The translations under genes were made by a program, and so were the position numbers. From Rheinheimera sp. EpRS3 (GTDB lineage: Bacteria > Pseudomonadota > Gammaproteobacteria > Enterobacterales > Alteromonadaceae), in NCBI RefSeq assembly GCF_001513785.1, contig NZ_LNQS01000013.1, forward strand, positions 1 to 64,000: a DNA stretch of 64,000 bases, written 5' to 3'. The notes under the pieces were generated by a model that did not search any database, had not been told where the DNA came from, and saw nothing but the letters and a program-made list of their open reading frames with translations. Below are positions 49,909-61,931 of the stretch, in pieces (the first letter of the stretch is position 1; every line of letters begins with the position of its first letter).

Positions 49909-51048
49909 GTGATCCCTGTGTCAGACCAAGATTTATATGCCGATATCCGGCCGTACAATGATGATGAAGTCGCGCCGGCAATAGCCCGTTTAATTGCCGA
50001 TGACGAGTTTATTCAGGCTATTTTGCATTACCGCTTTCCGCATTTATCCGGCCCGTTCGGTTGGTTGCTGTCGCCTATGGTGAAATTTGCCTTAAAACGG
50101 CGCTGGGCCAAATTAAACAGTGTGCATGCTGTGCAAAAGCAGGTTGCCAGTTTTATGGACCGGATGATAGACAACACCACCAATAAAATTACTGTTTCGG
50201 GTTTAGAAAACCTGACTGCCGGCCAGGCTTACCTGTTTGTGTCTAATCACCGGGATATCGCCATGGATCCGGCATTGGTAAATTGGTGTTTGCACCATAA
50301 CGGCTTTGATACCGTGCGCATTGCTATTGGCGACAACCTGCTGCGCAAAGCCTGTGCTACCGAGCTGATGAAGCTAAATAAAAGTTTTATTGTTAAACGT
50401 GGTGCCAAAGGCCCACGCGAAATGCTGAAAAACTTCTCGCAGTTATCGGCCTATATTAAGCATTCGCTGCAACAACAGCAGTCGGTATGGATTGCACAAA
50501 AAGAAGGCCGCGCCAAAGACGGCAATGATGAAACCGATCCGGCTATTCTGAAAATGTTTTATATGGAAGGCAAAAAACGCGGCGAAGATTTTGCCACTTA
50601 TATGGCCGGTTTAAACATTGTGCCGGTGTGTTTGTCGTACGAATACGACCCCTGTGATATCGATAAAATAAACGAGTTGTGGCAAAAGCACACCGAGGGC
50701 TCGTACCAAAAAGGCGAGTTTGAAGATATCGACAGCATTATTAAAGGCATAGTCGGTTATAAAGGCCGGGTGCATGTGGCTTTTGGCAAACCCTTAACTA
50801 GTGTGCCGGCCGAGCCGGAGCAACTGGCCGCCGTAATTGACCAGCAAATCTGGCAGCAGTACCGCTTGTTTCCGGTAAATTATCTGGCAGCAGGCCAGCA
50901 ACACGCTTCAGTAGATGAGGCTGTTATCGAGCTGTGGCAGCAGCGCTTACAAACCCTGCCTGCAGGGGCTGCCCCGATGCTAAGTGCACTTTATGCCGCG
51001 CCGCTGATTAAGCAACAACTACAACAGCAAACGGAACACAGCGCTTGA
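49909..51048 (+). CDS. PlsC-like acyltransferase
   Basis: A 379-residue 1-acyl-glycerol-phosphate acyltransferase-like protein. The active-site block is LFVSNHRDIAMDPALVN (NHRD in place of the usual NHxxxxD, one residue longer). The later block is WIAQKEGRAKDGNDETDPA, with the EGR-type phosphate-binding motif. There are no strong membrane segments, so it is peripheral. The start is either GTG 49909 or GTG 49918; neither has a good ribosome site. Its last four bases overlap the following transporter gene, suggesting coupled translation. Confidence 0.85.
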   Translation: MIPVSDQDLYADIRPYNDDEVAPAIARLIADDEFIQAILHYRFPHLSGPFGWLLSPMVKFALKRRWAKLNSVHAVQKQVASFMDRMIDNTTNKITVSGLENLTAGQAYLFVSNHRDIAMDPALVNWCLHHNGFDTVRIAIGDNLLRKACATELMKLNKSFIVKRGAKGPREMLKNFSQLSAYIKHSLQQQQSVWIAQKEGRAKDGNDETDPAILKMFYMEGKKRGEDFATYMAGLNIVPVCLSYEYDPCDIDKINELWQKHTEGSYQKGEFEDIDSIIKGIVGYKGRVHVAFGKPLTSVPAEPEQLAAVIDQQIWQQYRLFPVNYLAAGQQHASVDEAVIELWQQRLQTLPAGAAPMLSALYAAPLIKQQLQQQTEHSA

Positions 51049-51920
51049 GTTATCTGGTTGGGGTAACCCTGTTATGGGCGTTTTCTTTTAGCCTGATCGG
51101 GGTATATCTGGCCGGACAGGTCGATGCTTACTTTGCTGTTTTGCTGCGGGTAGTACTCGCCTTGCTGGTGTTTATACCCTTTATGCGCCGGTTACCCTGG
51201 CAACTGGCCTGCAAATTGTCAGCCCTGGGCGCTGTGCAGCTTGGGCTGATGTACTTGTTTTATTATCAGTCATTTATATTGTTAACTGTGCCGGAAGTAT
51301 TAATTTTTACTATTTTTACGCCGGTATACATCACCTTACTTTACGATGCGCTGCAACGCCGTTTTCAGTATCGCTTTTTGCTGGCAGCGTTACTGGCTGT
51401 TATTGCGGCAGCGCTAATGCGCTATAAAGGCTTAACTGAGGAGTACTGGCTCGGTTTCGCCGTAGTGCAGGGCGCGAATCTATGCTTTGCCATCGGCCAG
51501 GTAGGTTACAAAGTGCTGCTGGCCAGGCAGCCGGTTAAGTTGGTACAGCATCAGGTCTTTGGCTGGTTTTATCTGGGAGCACTTATAGTAGTGCTACCGG
51601 CCTGGTTGTTACTGGGCACTGCGCAGTATCCACAGCATAACACTCAATGGGCAGTGTTACTGTGGCTTGGTCTGGTGGCATCCGGTTGTGGTTATTACTG
51701 GTGGAATAAAGGCGCTACGCTGGTAAGCAGCGGTATGCTGGCAGTAATGAATAATATGCTGATCCCCGCCGGTTTGCTGGTGAATATTTTACTGTGGAAC
51801 CGCAATGAAAATTTACTGACCCTGGCGGCAGGCTCGGTGTTATTAGTACTATCCTGTATGTTGTGTAAGCCTGTACGCAGCGCAGTTAAACCTGGAGTGG
51901 CAGATGGCCAGACAAATTAG
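51045..51920 (+). CDS. EamA-family (DMT) transporter
   Basis: A 291-residue membrane protein with ten predicted segments starting at TTG (LSYLVGVTLLWAFSFSLIGVYL), overlapping the stop of the acyltransferase gene. The second half has the usual KGATLVSSGMLAVMNNMLIPAGLLVN carrying residues near segment 9. It resembles the carboxylate/amino-acid/amine transporters of the DMT superfamily (YedA/RhaT side). Substrate unknown. The DUF2960-like gene begins inside its 3' end. Confidence 0.82.
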   Translation: MSYLVGVTLLWAFSFSLIGVYLAGQVDAYFAVLLRVVLALLVFIPFMRRLPWQLACKLSALGAVQLGLMYLFYYQSFILLTVPEVLIFTIFTPVYITLLYDALQRRFQYRFLLAALLAVIAAALMRYKGLTEEYWLGFAVVQGANLCFAIGQVGYKVLLARQPVKLVQHQVFGWFYLGALIVVLPAWLLLGTAQYPQHNTQWAVLLWLGLVASGCGYYWWNKGATLVSSGMLAVMNNMLIPAGLLVNILLWNRNENLLTLAAGSVLLVLSCMLCKPVRSAVKPGVADGQTN

Positions 51921-52149
51921 TTATACCTTTAACAAGCAGCGCAAAGTGATTAATTTCAGTTATGACAAGCACCATGATATGTACGAAGCCGTAGCTGCCG
52001 CTGAGGGCATAGATTTAACCCGCTTTCTGGCGATGGAGCAGCAAGTGGCAATGACCGCCAAGCGTGGCGCAGCAGTAAAAAACTACCGGCAACAAGAGTT
52101 TGCCCGTATGGGGTTTGCTGATATCGCTTTTGTCAGAGAAGAGCAGTAG
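51904..52149 (+). CDS. DUF2960-like small protein
   Basis: An 81-residue protein (MARQISYTFNKQRKVINFSY, then HHDMYEAVAAAEGIDLTRFL and FARMGFADIAF) that looks like DUF2960, a family I recall from Vibrio and Shewanella relatives. No function is known. It starts 17 bases before the transporter stop, with a GGAG site (CTGGAGTGGCAG) ahead of the ATG. The three genes 49909-52149 thus read as one transcript. Confidence 0.8.
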   Translation: MARQISYTFNKQRKVINFSYDKHHDMYEAVAAAEGIDLTRFLAMEQQVAMTAKRGAAVKNYRQQEFARMGFADIAFVREEQ

Positions 52150-52223
52150 GATTTGCCCTGAAGGTAGTATAAATAGGGCGCCTGTATCTGGCGCTTATTT
52201 TTTTATATTAAATTACAGGCAAT

Positions 52224-52252
52224 AAAAAAGGACACCGCGGTGTCCTTTTTTT
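52224..52252. terminator. Bidirectional terminator between DUF2960 gene and csp
   Basis: AAAAAAGGACACCGCGGTGTCCTTTTTTT forms a near-perfect palindrome with a T-run on either strand. It ends the cold-shock gene on the minus strand and the DUF2960-containing transcript on the plus strand. Confidence 0.9.
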
Positions 52253-52266
52253 AGCAAGTGCTTAAA

Positions 52267-52476
52267 TTACAGAACTGTAACGTTAGCAGCTTGTGGGCCT
52301 TTTTGGCCTTGTTCGATTTCGAAAGCTACGCGTTGGCCTTCGTTTAAGGTTTTGTAACCTTCAGTTTGGATTGCACGGAAGTGAACGAATGCGTCAGCGC
52401 CGCCGTTATCCTGAGTAATGAAACCGAAACCTTTATCAGCGTTGAACCACTTTACTACACCAGTTACTTTAGCCAT
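52267..52476 (-). CDS. Cold-shock protein (CspA family)
   Basis: A 69-residue single cold-shock domain, an OB-fold RNA chaperone. RNP1 (KGFGFI) and RNP2 (AFVHF) are intact, with the usual opening [23 protein letters not shown] ribosome site precedes the ATG. The ~270 bases upstream are gene-free and probably form the long structured leader that makes csp mRNAs temperature-responsive. A strong terminator follows. Confidence 0.96.
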   Translation of the reverse strand: MAKVTGVVKWFNADKGFGFITQDNGGADAFVHFRAIQTEGYKTLNEGQRVAFEIEQGQKGPQAANVTVL

Positions 52477-52735
52477 GAATGACTCCTAAAAATTTTAATA
52501 AAACTAATTGACGCTTAATTGCGCTTTTAGCCTGACTGTTACCTTACTTATGCGGCCAAACGTGCGTGAATCTTCAGGACATGACTTACAATGAAGCTGT
52601 GTAGCGAAGTTTTCATAAACATTTTGTTACATAGGTCTGCTTTACAGGCCGGGAAGCACTATAACAGGTCTGGAACGAATGTATATAGCAAAATGCAAAT
52701 AAACCGTTGTCTGGTAATAAAAAAGCGTAAAAAAT
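52477..52735 (-). promoter_or_regulatory. Probable long 5' leader and promoter region of csp
   Basis: There is no credible gene in this 260-base gap. The first ~150 bases upstream of csp are AT-rich, as in cold-shock leaders. A TATAGTG that could serve as -10 lies on the minus strand near 52660, giving a leader of about 170 bases. No clear -35 was found, and the cold box was not identified by eye. Confidence 0.35.
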
Positions 52736-52759
52736 AAAAAAGGCCGCAAAAGCGGCCTT
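52736..52759 (-). terminator. ald terminator
   Basis: On the minus strand AGGCCGC-TTTT-GCGGCCT is followed by TTTTTATTTTTT, 27 bases after the alanine dehydrogenase stop codon. Confidence 0.88.
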
Positions 52760-52785
52760 AATAAAAGTTGATTATTTATTCAGCA

Positions 52786-53904
52786 TTAAGCATTTAAAGC
52801 CGCTTTAGGTTCAACAAAGCTAAAGCCTAACGCTTCTGCAACACTTTGGTTGGTCACATGGCCGTTCATTACGTTCAGGCCGTTCAGTAAATGCTGATCA
52901 TCCAGCAGTGCCTGCTTATAACCTTTATTAGCTAAACGCAGAATAAACGGCAGGGTGGCGTTATTCAGCGCAAAGGTAGAGGTGCGTGGCACAGCGCCCG
53001 GCATGTTAGCTACACAGTAGTGCACAACGTCATCCACTATATAGGTAGGTTCAGCATGGGTAGTTGGCTTAGAGGTTTCCACACAGCCGCCCTGGTCGAT
53101 AGCAACATCAACAATAGCTGAGCCGGGCTTCATCCGCTTGATGTGGTCTTTGGTAACCAGTTTAGGTGCCGCAGCGCCTGGTACCAGTACACCACCGATC
53201 ACTAAGTCAGCTGCCAATACTTCTTGCTCCAGCGCATCAGCCGTAGAGTAAATAGCTTTTACTGCACCGTTAAACTGGGCATTAATACGGCGCAGTACAT
53301 CAACACTGCGATCCAGTACGGTAACGTCAGCACCTAAACCCAGTGCCATTTGCGCAGCGTTAGTGCCAACCATACCGCCACCGATCACAACAACTTTAGC
53401 CGGAGCAACGCCCGGTACCCCACCTAATAACATGCCGCGGCCACCGCATGATTTTTCCAGCGCGCGGGCACCGGCCTGAATTGACATCCGGCCAGCCACT
53501 TCAGACATTGGCGCTAACAGCGGTAAACCGCCGCGGTTGTCAGTAACAGTTTCATAAGCAATACAAATCGCTTTAGATTTGATCAGATCCTGCGTTTGCG
53601 GTAAATCGGGCGCCAGGTGCAGGTAAGTAAACAGGATTTGGCCTTCGCGTAACATAGCGCGCTCTACGGCTTGCGGCTCTTTTACTTTAACAATCATCTC
53701 GGCTTTGGCAAAAATCTCTGCTGCAGTACTCATTACTGTAGCGCCGGCAGCGGTGTAATCGTCGTCGGTAAAGCCAATGCCCATACCGGCGTTGGTTTCA
53801 ATCAGCACGCTGTGCTTGTTATTTACCAGTTCACGCACACTGGCCGGAGTCATACCGACACGGTATTCATGGTTTTTAATTTCTTTTGGTACGCCAATGA
53901 TCAT
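52786..53904 (-). CDS. ald: Alanine dehydrogenase
   Basis: A 372-residue NAD-dependent enzyme interconverting L-alanine with pyruvate plus ammonia. The N-terminus [20 protein letters not shown], the substrate Lys in MIVKVKEPQ, the catalytic-His region FTYLHLAPD and the Rossmann loop [23 protein letters not shown] are conserved. It is divergent from lrp with 148 bases between the starts. Lrp-type proteins often control alanine dehydrogenase, so direct regulation is likely but inferred. A terminator follows. Confidence 0.97.
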   Translation of the reverse strand: MIIGVPKEIKNHEYRVGMTPASVRELVNNKHSVLIETNAGMGIGFTDDDYTAAGATVMSTAAEIFAKAEMIVKVKEPQAVERAMLREGQILFTYLHLAPDLPQTQDLIKSKAICIAYETVTDNRGGLPLLAPMSEVAGRMSIQAGARALEKSCGGRGMLLGGVPGVAPAKVVVIGGGMVGTNAAQMALGLGADVTVLDRSVDVLRRINAQFNGAVKAIYSTADALEQEVLAADLVIGGVLVPGAAAPKLVTKDHIKRMKPGSAIVDVAIDQGGCVETSKPTTHAEPTYIVDDVVHYCVANMPGAVPRTSTFALNNATLPFILRLANKGYKQALLDDQHLLNGLNVMNGHVTNQSVAEALGFSFVEPKAALNA

Positions 53905-54052
53905 AATGTTATGCCTTTTTCTGAGGTAAATGTTGGCTTAGGTAAAATTTGTGCGCAGTATACTGCTAATTTTGTAGAATTAATGCTTGTTTTATGGCTC
54001 TGCAGTAGTGCAAAATTCTGTTTAAATTTAAAAAGCGAATTTTTTAGCTGCT

Positions 54053-54550
54053 ATGTACTCTTTAAGTAAAAGTATCAAGAAGTTAGACAGGATAGATCGC
54101 AAAATACTGCTGGAGTTACAGCGTGACGGCCGTTTAGCCAACGTAGAATTGGCGCGCAGGGTAGGGCTAAGCCCGACACCCTGCCTGGAGCGGGTGCGTA
54201 AGCTGGAAGCTGAGGGCGTGATTTTAGGTTACAGTGCGCAAATTGACCCACATAAAGTGGGCGCCGCGTTACTGGTATTTGTCGAAATTACCTTAAGTAA
54301 AACCTCACCGGAAGATTTTGACGAATTTAGCAAAGCCGTACAAAAGCTGGAGGAGATTCAGGAATGCCATCTGGTATCCGGCAGCTTCGATTTTTTGCTG
54401 AAAACACGGGTGGCCAATATGGCAGCATATCGGGAACTGTTAGGTGAAACCCTGCTCAGATTACCCAGCGTACGTGAAAGCCGCACTTATGTGGTGATGG
54501 AAGAGGTGAAACAAACCACTTTTGTTGCAATAAGTGCGATAAGCAGCTAA
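54053..54550 (+). CDS. lrp: Leucine-responsive regulatory protein Lrp
   Basis: A 165-residue Lrp/AsnC regulator very close to E. coli Lrp: helix-turn-helix with NVELARRVGLSPTPCLERVRKLE, and a RAM effector domain with QKLEEIQECHLVSGSFDFLLKTRV and RESRTYVVMEEVKQ. Lrp is a global regulator of amino-acid metabolism that senses leucine and alanine. It precedes ftsK as in enterobacteria and is divergent from ald, a plausible direct target. The ribosome site before the ATG is weak. Confidence 0.96.
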   Translation: MYSLSKSIKKLDRIDRKILLELQRDGRLANVELARRVGLSPTPCLERVRKLEAEGVILGYSAQIDPHKVGAALLVFVEITLSKTSPEDFDEFSKAVQKLEEIQECHLVSGSFDFLLKTRVANMAAYRELLGETLLRLPSVRESRTYVVMEEVKQTTFVAISAISS

Positions 54551-54671
54551 TTCGCGGTTCAGCCGTGCTTCACGGATGCACTTTTACAGTGTCTCTGGTA
54601 TCTTAGCCTGCAGTACTACACTCTGGTGCGCTTGAACAAAAAACGATGATAAAAAAGGTAGGGCCTCTCAT

Positions 54672-57128
54672 TTGCAAAACCGAGCTTATTTTCCGCTAAA
54701 CGGTGTACAGCGCTTGCTGGAAGTCGGATTAATTGTGTTTTCCGGCTTCGCCTTATTTCTGTTACTGGCACTATTGTCTTTTGACCCGGCCGATCCAAGC
54801 TGGTCGCAAACCGGTTACCAAACCAGCATTCATAACTATGCCGGGCCAATAGGTGCCTGGCTGGCTGATTTATTGTTATTCAGTTTTGGCTGGATTGCTT
54901 ATCTGATGCCATTTTTGGTGGCCTTGGCCGGTTATCTGTTGTTTAAGCGTTTTCACGATGTAATGAGCCTTGATTATCTGATTTTGGGCCTGCGCTTGAT
55001 TGGCCTGGTGTTAACACTGCTAACGGCAACTGCAATAAGCAGTATGAATTTTAATGATATTTTTTATTTTTCTTCCGGCGGTGTTATAGGCGATGTTGTT
55101 AGTGGCGCCTTGCTGCCGTACTTTAATTTTATAGGCACTGTTTTACTGTTGTTGTGTGGTTTTGCTACCGGCTTAACGCTGATGACAGGCATTTCCTGGC
55201 TAACCGTAGCCGATGCGCTGGGGGCGGCCTGTTACAGCGCAGCGCAGTTTGCTATGTCTGTGCCGCAGCGCTTACGTGAACGTAGTAAAGACGACTATGA
55301 CCCCTTTGCTGCCGAACCGGAGCAAGACGAGTTTGACGATGAGCCTGCAGTAATATCTGAAAAACCGCGTAAAACACCGCAGCTGAATAAACCGGTGGCA
55401 GATACCTTACCGATCACACCGCTAAATGCCAAAACCGAAGCTAAGGCGTTTTACAGTGTTGATACGCTGGCTGACGAGGAATTGTCATTCAGTGCTATTG
55501 ATGAACCTGATGCTGCGCGCTGGAGTGACACCCTGCAACAACTTGATTTACCGCCAGACTCTGAAATTGAAACCATTCTGACTGAAATTGCAGATGAAGA
55601 AGATGACAGCGAGGAAGTATCGCATTTGATGGAAGAGTTACCATCACTGGCGTTACTGGACCGGCCGGACAAAGCAGTAAACCCGATAGACCCGGCCGAT
55701 TTAGAGCGGGTGTCACGTTTGGTAGAGGCGAAGCTGCTTGATTTCAATGTCGACGCTAAAGTAGTAGGTGTGCACCCTGGCCCAGTGGTTACCCGTTTTG
55801 AACTGGATTTAGCACCTGGTGTTAAAGTCAGTAAAATTACCGGCCTGGCCAAAGACTTGGCGCGTTCGTTATCTGCTATCAGTGTGCGGGTAGTGGAGGT
55901 TATTCCGGGTAAGTCTTTTATCGGTTTAGAGCTGCCAAACCAGCACCGTGAAATCGTGCGTTTATCTGAAGTTATTGGCGATGAGATATTTGAAAGCTCT
56001 AAATCACCACTGACAATGGTATTGGGTAAAGATATTGCCGGTAAATCGGTAGTGGCTGATCTGGCCAAAATGCCGCATTTACTGGTGGCTGGTACGACCG
56101 GCTCGGGTAAATCGGTTGGCGTAAACGTAATGATTTGCAGCCTGTTGTATAAATCGACGCCGGATGATGTGCGCTTTTTAATGATTGACCCCAAAATGCT
56201 TGAGCTGTCTATTTATGAAGGTATTCCGCATCTGTTGACAGAAGTGGTTACCGACATGAAAGATGCCGCCAACGGCTTACGCTGGTGTGTTGGCGAGATG
56301 GAGCGGCGCTACAAATTAATGTCTGCGCTGGGTGTGCGTAACCTAAAAGGCTATAACGCCAAAGTAAAAGAAGCGATTGCAGACGGTGCTCCGTTAAAAG
56401 ACCCGTTGTGGCGCCCGTCAGATAATATGCGTACTGAAGCGCCATTATTAGAGAAACTGCCGTCAATTGTGGTGGTTATCGACGAATTTGCCGACATGAT
56501 GATGATTGTTGGTAAAAAAGTAGAAGAGCTGATTGCCCGTATAGCGCAAAAAGCGCGGGCGGCGGGTATTCACCTGATCTTAGCTACTCAGCGGCCGTCG
56601 GTAGATGTTATTACCGGTTTAATTAAAGCCAATATCCCCACCCGGATAGCGTTTCAGGTGTCATCGAAAATTGACTCCCGCACTATTCTTGACCAACAAG
56701 GCGCAGAAAGCCTATTGGGGCAGGGCGATATGCTGTATCTGCCACCAGGCTCTGGTGTTCCAAACCGGGTGCACGGCGCCTTTGTGGATGACCACGAAGT
56801 GCATGCTGTGGTTGCCGACTGGAAAAAACGCGGTAAGCCAAATTATATTGCTGAAATTTTAAGTGGGGAAACCACCGAAGAAAATCTGCTGCCGGGTGAA
56901 ACCCTGGAAGGTGAAGATGGTGAAGCCGATCCGCTGTATGATCAGGCCGTGGCCTTTGTTACTGAAAGCCGCCGTGCTTCAGTGTCCGGTGTACAGCGCA
57001 AGTTTCGTATAGGGTATAACCGTGCCGCCCGTTTGGTTGAACAAATGGAGCACAGTGGTATTGTCAGTGGCCCCGGCCACAATGGTAATCGTGAAGTGAT
57101 GGCACCACCGCCACCAAAAGGATATTAA
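54672..57128 (+). CDS. ftsK: DNA translocase FtsK
   Basis: An 818-residue septal DNA pump. Four or so N-terminal membrane segments (~18-175) anchor it at the divisome, and an acidic linker of ~170 residues is much shorter than in E. coli. The motor follows (~335-730: Walker [15 protein letters not shown], Walker [14 protein letters not shown]). A C-terminal gamma winged helix (~750-810: [20 protein letters not shown]) reads KOPS sites. It starts at TTG. With dif/XerCD it resolves chromosome dimers. lolA follows directly. Confidence 0.96.
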   Translation: MQNRAYFPLNGVQRLLEVGLIVFSGFALFLLLALLSFDPADPSWSQTGYQTSIHNYAGPIGAWLADLLLFSFGWIAYLMPFLVALAGYLLFKRFHDVMSLDYLILGLRLIGLVLTLLTATAISSMNFNDIFYFSSGGVIGDVVSGALLPYFNFIGTVLLLLCGFATGLTLMTGISWLTVADALGAACYSAAQFAMSVPQRLRERSKDDYDPFAAEPEQDEFDDEPAVISEKPRKTPQLNKPVADTLPITPLNAKTEAKAFYSVDTLADEELSFSAIDEPDAARWSDTLQQLDLPPDSEIETILTEIADEEDDSEEVSHLMEELPSLALLDRPDKAVNPIDPADLERVSRLVEAKLLDFNVDAKVVGVHPGPVVTRFELDLAPGVKVSKITGLAKDLARSLSAISVRVVEVIPGKSFIGLELPNQHREIVRLSEVIGDEIFESSKSPLTMVLGKDIAGKSVVADLAKMPHLLVAGTTGSGKSVGVNVMICSLLYKSTPDDVRFLMIDPKMLELSIYEGIPHLLTEVVTDMKDAANGLRWCVGEMERRYKLMSALGVRNLKGYNAKVKEAIADGAPLKDPLWRPSDNMRTEAPLLEKLPSIVVVIDEFADMMMIVGKKVEELIARIAQKARAAGIHLILATQRPSVDVITGLIKANIPTRIAFQVSSKIDSRTILDQQGAESLLGQGDMLYLPPGSGVPNRVHGAFVDDHEVHAVVADWKKRGKPNYIAEILSGETTEENLLPGETLEGEDGEADPLYDQAVAFVTESRRASVSGVQRKFRIGYNRAARLVEQMEHSGIVSGPGHNGNREVMAPPPPKGY

Positions 57129-57740
57129 ATGCTACGTAGTTTGCTAGCGGTTATTGTGTTGTGTAGTTCTGTTTCTGCTGTGGCGCAAAATGCAGAGCAG
57201 ACGCTACAGCGTAAACTGGCCAGTATTAAAAGTTTTTCTGCCAGTTTTGAGCAACAGGTGTTTGATGCACAAAAGCAGTTGCTGCAACAGGGCAAAGGCG
57301 AGCTGATGATTAAGCAGCCGGCACTGTTCCGCTTTGAAACCACTGAGCCTGAGCCAAACCTGTTTATTGGCGATGGCCAAAGCCTGTGGTTTTATAATGA
57401 AGCGTTGGAGCAGCTAACCATTTATGACGCTGCCAGCGAGGTAAACCGTACTCCGTTCGTATTGCTCACGTCAACTAAGCCTGAGCTTTGGGCGCAGTAT
57501 AACGTAGAGCAACAGGGTGAGCAGTTTGTGATCCGCTCCAAAGACGCCGATAGCCCGGTAAAACAATTAACTCTGAGTTTCTCCGGTGCGGCATTATCCA
57601 AAATGCAGGTACTGGATATGAACCAGCAAACCAGCGAATTTAATTTTACTTTAATGCAGCTGAATATTGAGCTGGACAAAGGTTTGTTCCGGTTTAACCC
57701 GCCAGAGCACACTGATATTGACGATCAGCGTCAGCGATAG
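57129..57740 (+). CDS. lolA: Outer-membrane lipoprotein carrier LolA
   Basis: A 203-residue periplasmic chaperone that carries lipoproteins from the LolCDE transporter to LolB. Signal peptide MLRSLLAVIVLCSSVSAVA. Mature hallmarks are LASIKSFSASFEQQVFD, the KGELMIKQPALFRFET segment and the QSLWFYNEALEQLTIY hydrophobic cup. The start codon follows the ftsK stop immediately, so the two are co-transcribed, as in E. coli. Confidence 0.95.
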   Translation: MLRSLLAVIVLCSSVSAVAQNAEQTLQRKLASIKSFSASFEQQVFDAQKQLLQQGKGELMIKQPALFRFETTEPEPNLFIGDGQSLWFYNEALEQLTIYDAASEVNRTPFVLLTSTKPELWAQYNVEQQGEQFVIRSKDADSPVKQLTLSFSGAALSKMQVLDMNQQTSEFNFTLMQLNIELDKGLFRFNPPEHTDIDDQRQR

Positions 57741-57758
57741 CAATTTGAAGATAACACT

Positions 57759-59098
57759 GTGAATTCATTGCCACTTGATTTTGCTGATGACTTTCGCCCG
57801 CTGGCTGCCAGAATGCGGCCGCAAACACTGGCCGAATATGCAGGGCAGCAACATTTAATTGGTGAGGGCACCGCGCTTAAAAAGGCGATTGAAGCCGGGC
57901 GGGTGTTTTCGCTTATTTTATGGGGCCCGCCGGGCACCGGTAAAACCACTTTGGCAGAAGTTATAGCCCGGCATGCCGACGCGGCTATCAGCAAATTGTC
58001 AGCAGTAACCTGCGGTATTAAAGAGATTCGCGAAGCTATTGCACAGGCCCAGCAACGCCAGCAGCAGTATCAGCAACGTACTTTACTGTTTGTTGACGAG
58101 GTACACCGTTTTAATAAAAGCCAGCAAGATGCCTTTTTGCCTTTTATCGAAGATGGCACCATTATTTTTATTGGCGCCACTACTGAAAACCCGTCTTTTG
58201 CGCTGAATAACGCTATTTTATCCCGTGCCCGGGTGTGTGTGCTTAAACCGCTGAGCGACACCGATTTGCAGCAGGTACTGGCGCAGGCTCTGACAGATAA
58301 AGAGCGTGGCTTGGGCCTTGAGGCCGTGCATCTGGCTACCGATGCTGAGCAGCTGCTGTTACAACTGGCCGATGGCGATGCACGTAAGTTACTTAACCTG
58401 CTGGAACAAGCGGCAGAGCTTACCGAGGCTGGCAGCGACGGCAAAGTGATAAGCTTTGAGACGCTGAAAAACCTGGTACCAAAGCAGTTACCGGGCTTTG
58501 ATAATCAGGGCGATATGTTTTATGACCTGATCTCCGCCTTTCATAAATCAGTACGTGGCTCCGATCCGGATGCAGCCTTATATTGGTATTGCCGTATTCT
58601 GGCTGGTGGTGGCGATCCGCTATATGTTGCCAGGCGGTTGCTGGCCATTGCCAGTGAAGACATTGGCAATGCCGATCCGCGTGCGCTGACACTGGCGCTA
58701 AATGCCTGGGATACTTTTGAACGGGTAGGGCCGGCCGAAGGTGAGCGGGCTATCGCTCAGGCTGCAGTGTATCTGGCGCTGGCGCCGAAAAGTAATGCCG
58801 TATATAGCGCTTTTAATCAGCTTAAACAGCTGGTGGCAGAACAACCTGCTTTTGAGGTGCCGCTGCATTTGCGCAATGCGCCCACCAAGTTAATGAAGCA
58901 GCTGGGTTTTGGTGACGGTTATCGTTATGCACATGACGAAGCGGGCGCTTATGCCGCCGGCGAGCGTTATTTGCCGGCAGAGCTTGCCGGGCAGCAATTT
59001 TATCAGCCGGTAGAGCGCGGCATGGAAAAACAACTGGCAGAGAAGCTGCGCTACCTGAAGCAGCTTGATGCTGATAGCCCACGTAAGAGAGATAAATA

Positions 59099-59099
<1 letters not shown>
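57759..59099 (+). CDS. rarA: Replication-associated recombination ATPase RarA
   Basis: A 446-residue AAA+ clamp-loader-like protein acting at stalled replication forks. Walker [13 protein letters not shown], Walker [19 protein letters not shown], sensor 1 [19 protein letters not shown], and the tetramerising C-terminus ([20 protein letters not shown]) are clear. It starts at GTG 18 bases after lolA. Its stop codon shares a base with the crcB start. This is the conserved ftsK-lolA-rarA order of enterobacteria. Confidence 0.96.
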
Positions 59100-60768
<1,669 letters not shown>

Positions 60769-60788
60769 GCAAGCTACAGGTCGTCGTT

Positions 60789-60823
60789 AGCTCCACCGCC
60801 AGCTATGCTGGGTGGAGCTTTAT
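60789..60823 (+). terminator. Hairpin after serS
   Basis: AGCTCCACC (60789-60797) pairs with GGTGGAGCT (60811-60819), followed by TTAT. It has the form of a modest intrinsic terminator. Read-through to the small membrane-protein gene 13 bases later is likely. Confidence 0.65.
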
Positions 60824-60835
60824 AAGGATAGCTAA

Positions 60836-60982
60836 ATGGCGCCAAAACCGCGTAAAAGTATTAAACACAGTAACCCGGCCCTGAAGCGGGCAATTTACTG
60901 GGCTATTATGATCGGCATTATTGCCGTTGTTGCCCTTATTACCCTGGAGGCTATTGTTGGTATTGTCGGAGATGCGGCTTAA
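60836..60982 (+). CDS. Small single-span membrane protein (48 aa)
   Basis: A 48-residue frame beginning MAPKPRKSIKHSNPALKRA, a basic cytoplasmic head, followed by one membrane segment (~20-43) and a short acidic tail. AAGGA lies eight bases before the ATG. The charge layout (positive inside) and good ribosome site argue for a real gene. Family and function are unknown. It converges with tusE, three bases apart. Confidence 0.7.
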   Translation: MAPKPRKSIKHSNPALKRAIYWAIMIGIIAVVALITLEAIVGIVGDAA

Positions 60983-60985
60983 GCG

Positions 60986-61321
60986 TTAAAGACATTTGGC
61001 TGGTTTAGGTAAGCCCGCTATGCGGGTTGCCTGCTTGGCAGGCCCCTGTGGGAACAGCATAAACAAATATTTACTGTTGCCTTTATCCGGGCCGAGCTGT
61101 TGTGCCATTGCTTTTACCAGAATACGGATAGCAGGGGAGGTATTAAATTCCAGATAAAACTGCCGCACAAAGTGCACCACTTCCCAGTGCGCGTCAGTCA
61201 GGGCAATATTCTCCAGCCTGGCAAATTCTTCCGCCACTTGCTTATTCCACTGTTGCATATCTGCCAGATAACCATGTTTATCCAGCGCCAGCGGCACATC
61301 ATTTAATATCAATTCTGCCAT
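60986..61321 (-). CDS. tusE: TusE/DsrC-family sulfur relay protein
   Basis: A 111-residue protein that takes sulfur from TusBCD and hands it to MnmA for 2-thiouridine in tRNA. The family's [44 protein letters not shown] and the penultimate Cys (KPAKCL) are present. The single C-terminal Cys marks it as TusE-like rather than dissimilatory DsrC. It is the last gene of a tusD-C-B-E run; its start overlaps tusB by 13 bases. Confidence 0.95.
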   Translation of the reverse strand: MAELILNDVPLALDKHGYLADMQQWNKQVAEEFARLENIALTDAHWEVVHFVRQFYLEFNTSPAIRILVKAMAQQLGPDKGNSKYLFMLFPQGPAKQATRIAGLPKPAKCL

Positions 61322-61575
61322 AATACATTCTGCTCTGCGCTAATACTCAGCTCGACCCAACGCTGGGCGCTGATAATAGTTACTGCTGCCAACGGTTTGA
61401 TTTGCCTTACCTGTATATCCACATCCAGCGCGTAAAGCTGGCAAGGCCAGCTAAGATCAGTGCGTAAACACAGATAGACTGCATCCTGGCGCAGCAAAAT
61501 AATATCCTGAGGCTGGCATATAAGGCTTAGCTCACTCAGGTTCACTGACGGACTAATAACGCTGATTAATTTCAT
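61309..61575 (-). CDS. tusB: Sulfur relay protein TusB/DsrH family
   Basis: An 88-residue member of the DsrE/F/H fold, third subunit of the TusBCD heterohexamer. It is the most divergent of the three, recognised by size, fold-typical strands ([13 protein letters not shown]) and its place between tusC and tusE. The stop of tusC and its ATG share a base (ATG right after, 61575), so translation is coupled. Confidence 0.85.
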   Translation of the reverse strand: MKLISVISPSVNLSELSLICQPQDIILLRQDAVYLCLRTDLSWPCQLYALDVDIQVRQIKPLAAVTIISAQRWVELSISAEQNVLWQN

Positions 61576-61931
61576 TAGCTGCTGATAACCTGATGTTGGC
61601 GGGCAAAGAGTTCTGCTATAGCCTGAGTATCGAGTTCTGTAACGTCAATACTTAAATCTGAAGCATGAATGCCGCGCTGCTTAAGTGACTGCTGGCAAAC
61701 ATATACCTGCTCAATATCATACAGCGCAAACAGCTTAAAACTGCGCGGGTACGCTTTAAGCTTAAAATCTGGCTGATCGTGTGTTGGCAACAACTGATAT
61801 ACCGCATCTGCACTGAATAACACACTGACATTGTGCTCTACTGCAGCCATTGCCAGTATCATATCCAATGCCTCACGGCCTTTACTGTCGTTAAAAGGGC
61901 TGCTGCGCTGCAATAACAGAATATTACGCAT
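61575..61931 (-). CDS. tusC: Sulfur relay protein TusC/DsrF family
   Basis: A 118-residue DsrE/F-fold protein: RNILLLQRSSPFNDSKGREALDMILA is the classical TusC opening. It packs with TusB and TusD to relay persulfide sulfur. It overlaps tusD and tusB by one base on either side. Confidence 0.92.
   Translation of the reverse strand: MRNILLLQRSSPFNDSKGREALDMILAMAAVEHNVSVLFSADAVYQLLPTHDQPDFKLKAYPRSFKLFALYDIEQVYVCQQSLKQRGIHASDLSIDVTELDTQAIAELFARQHQVISS

Noticed and set aside
55451-56194. 247-codon antisense frame inside ftsK
   Set aside because: Ser/Thr/Ile-rich composition typical of the reverse complement of a real gene; ftsK is certain on the other strand.
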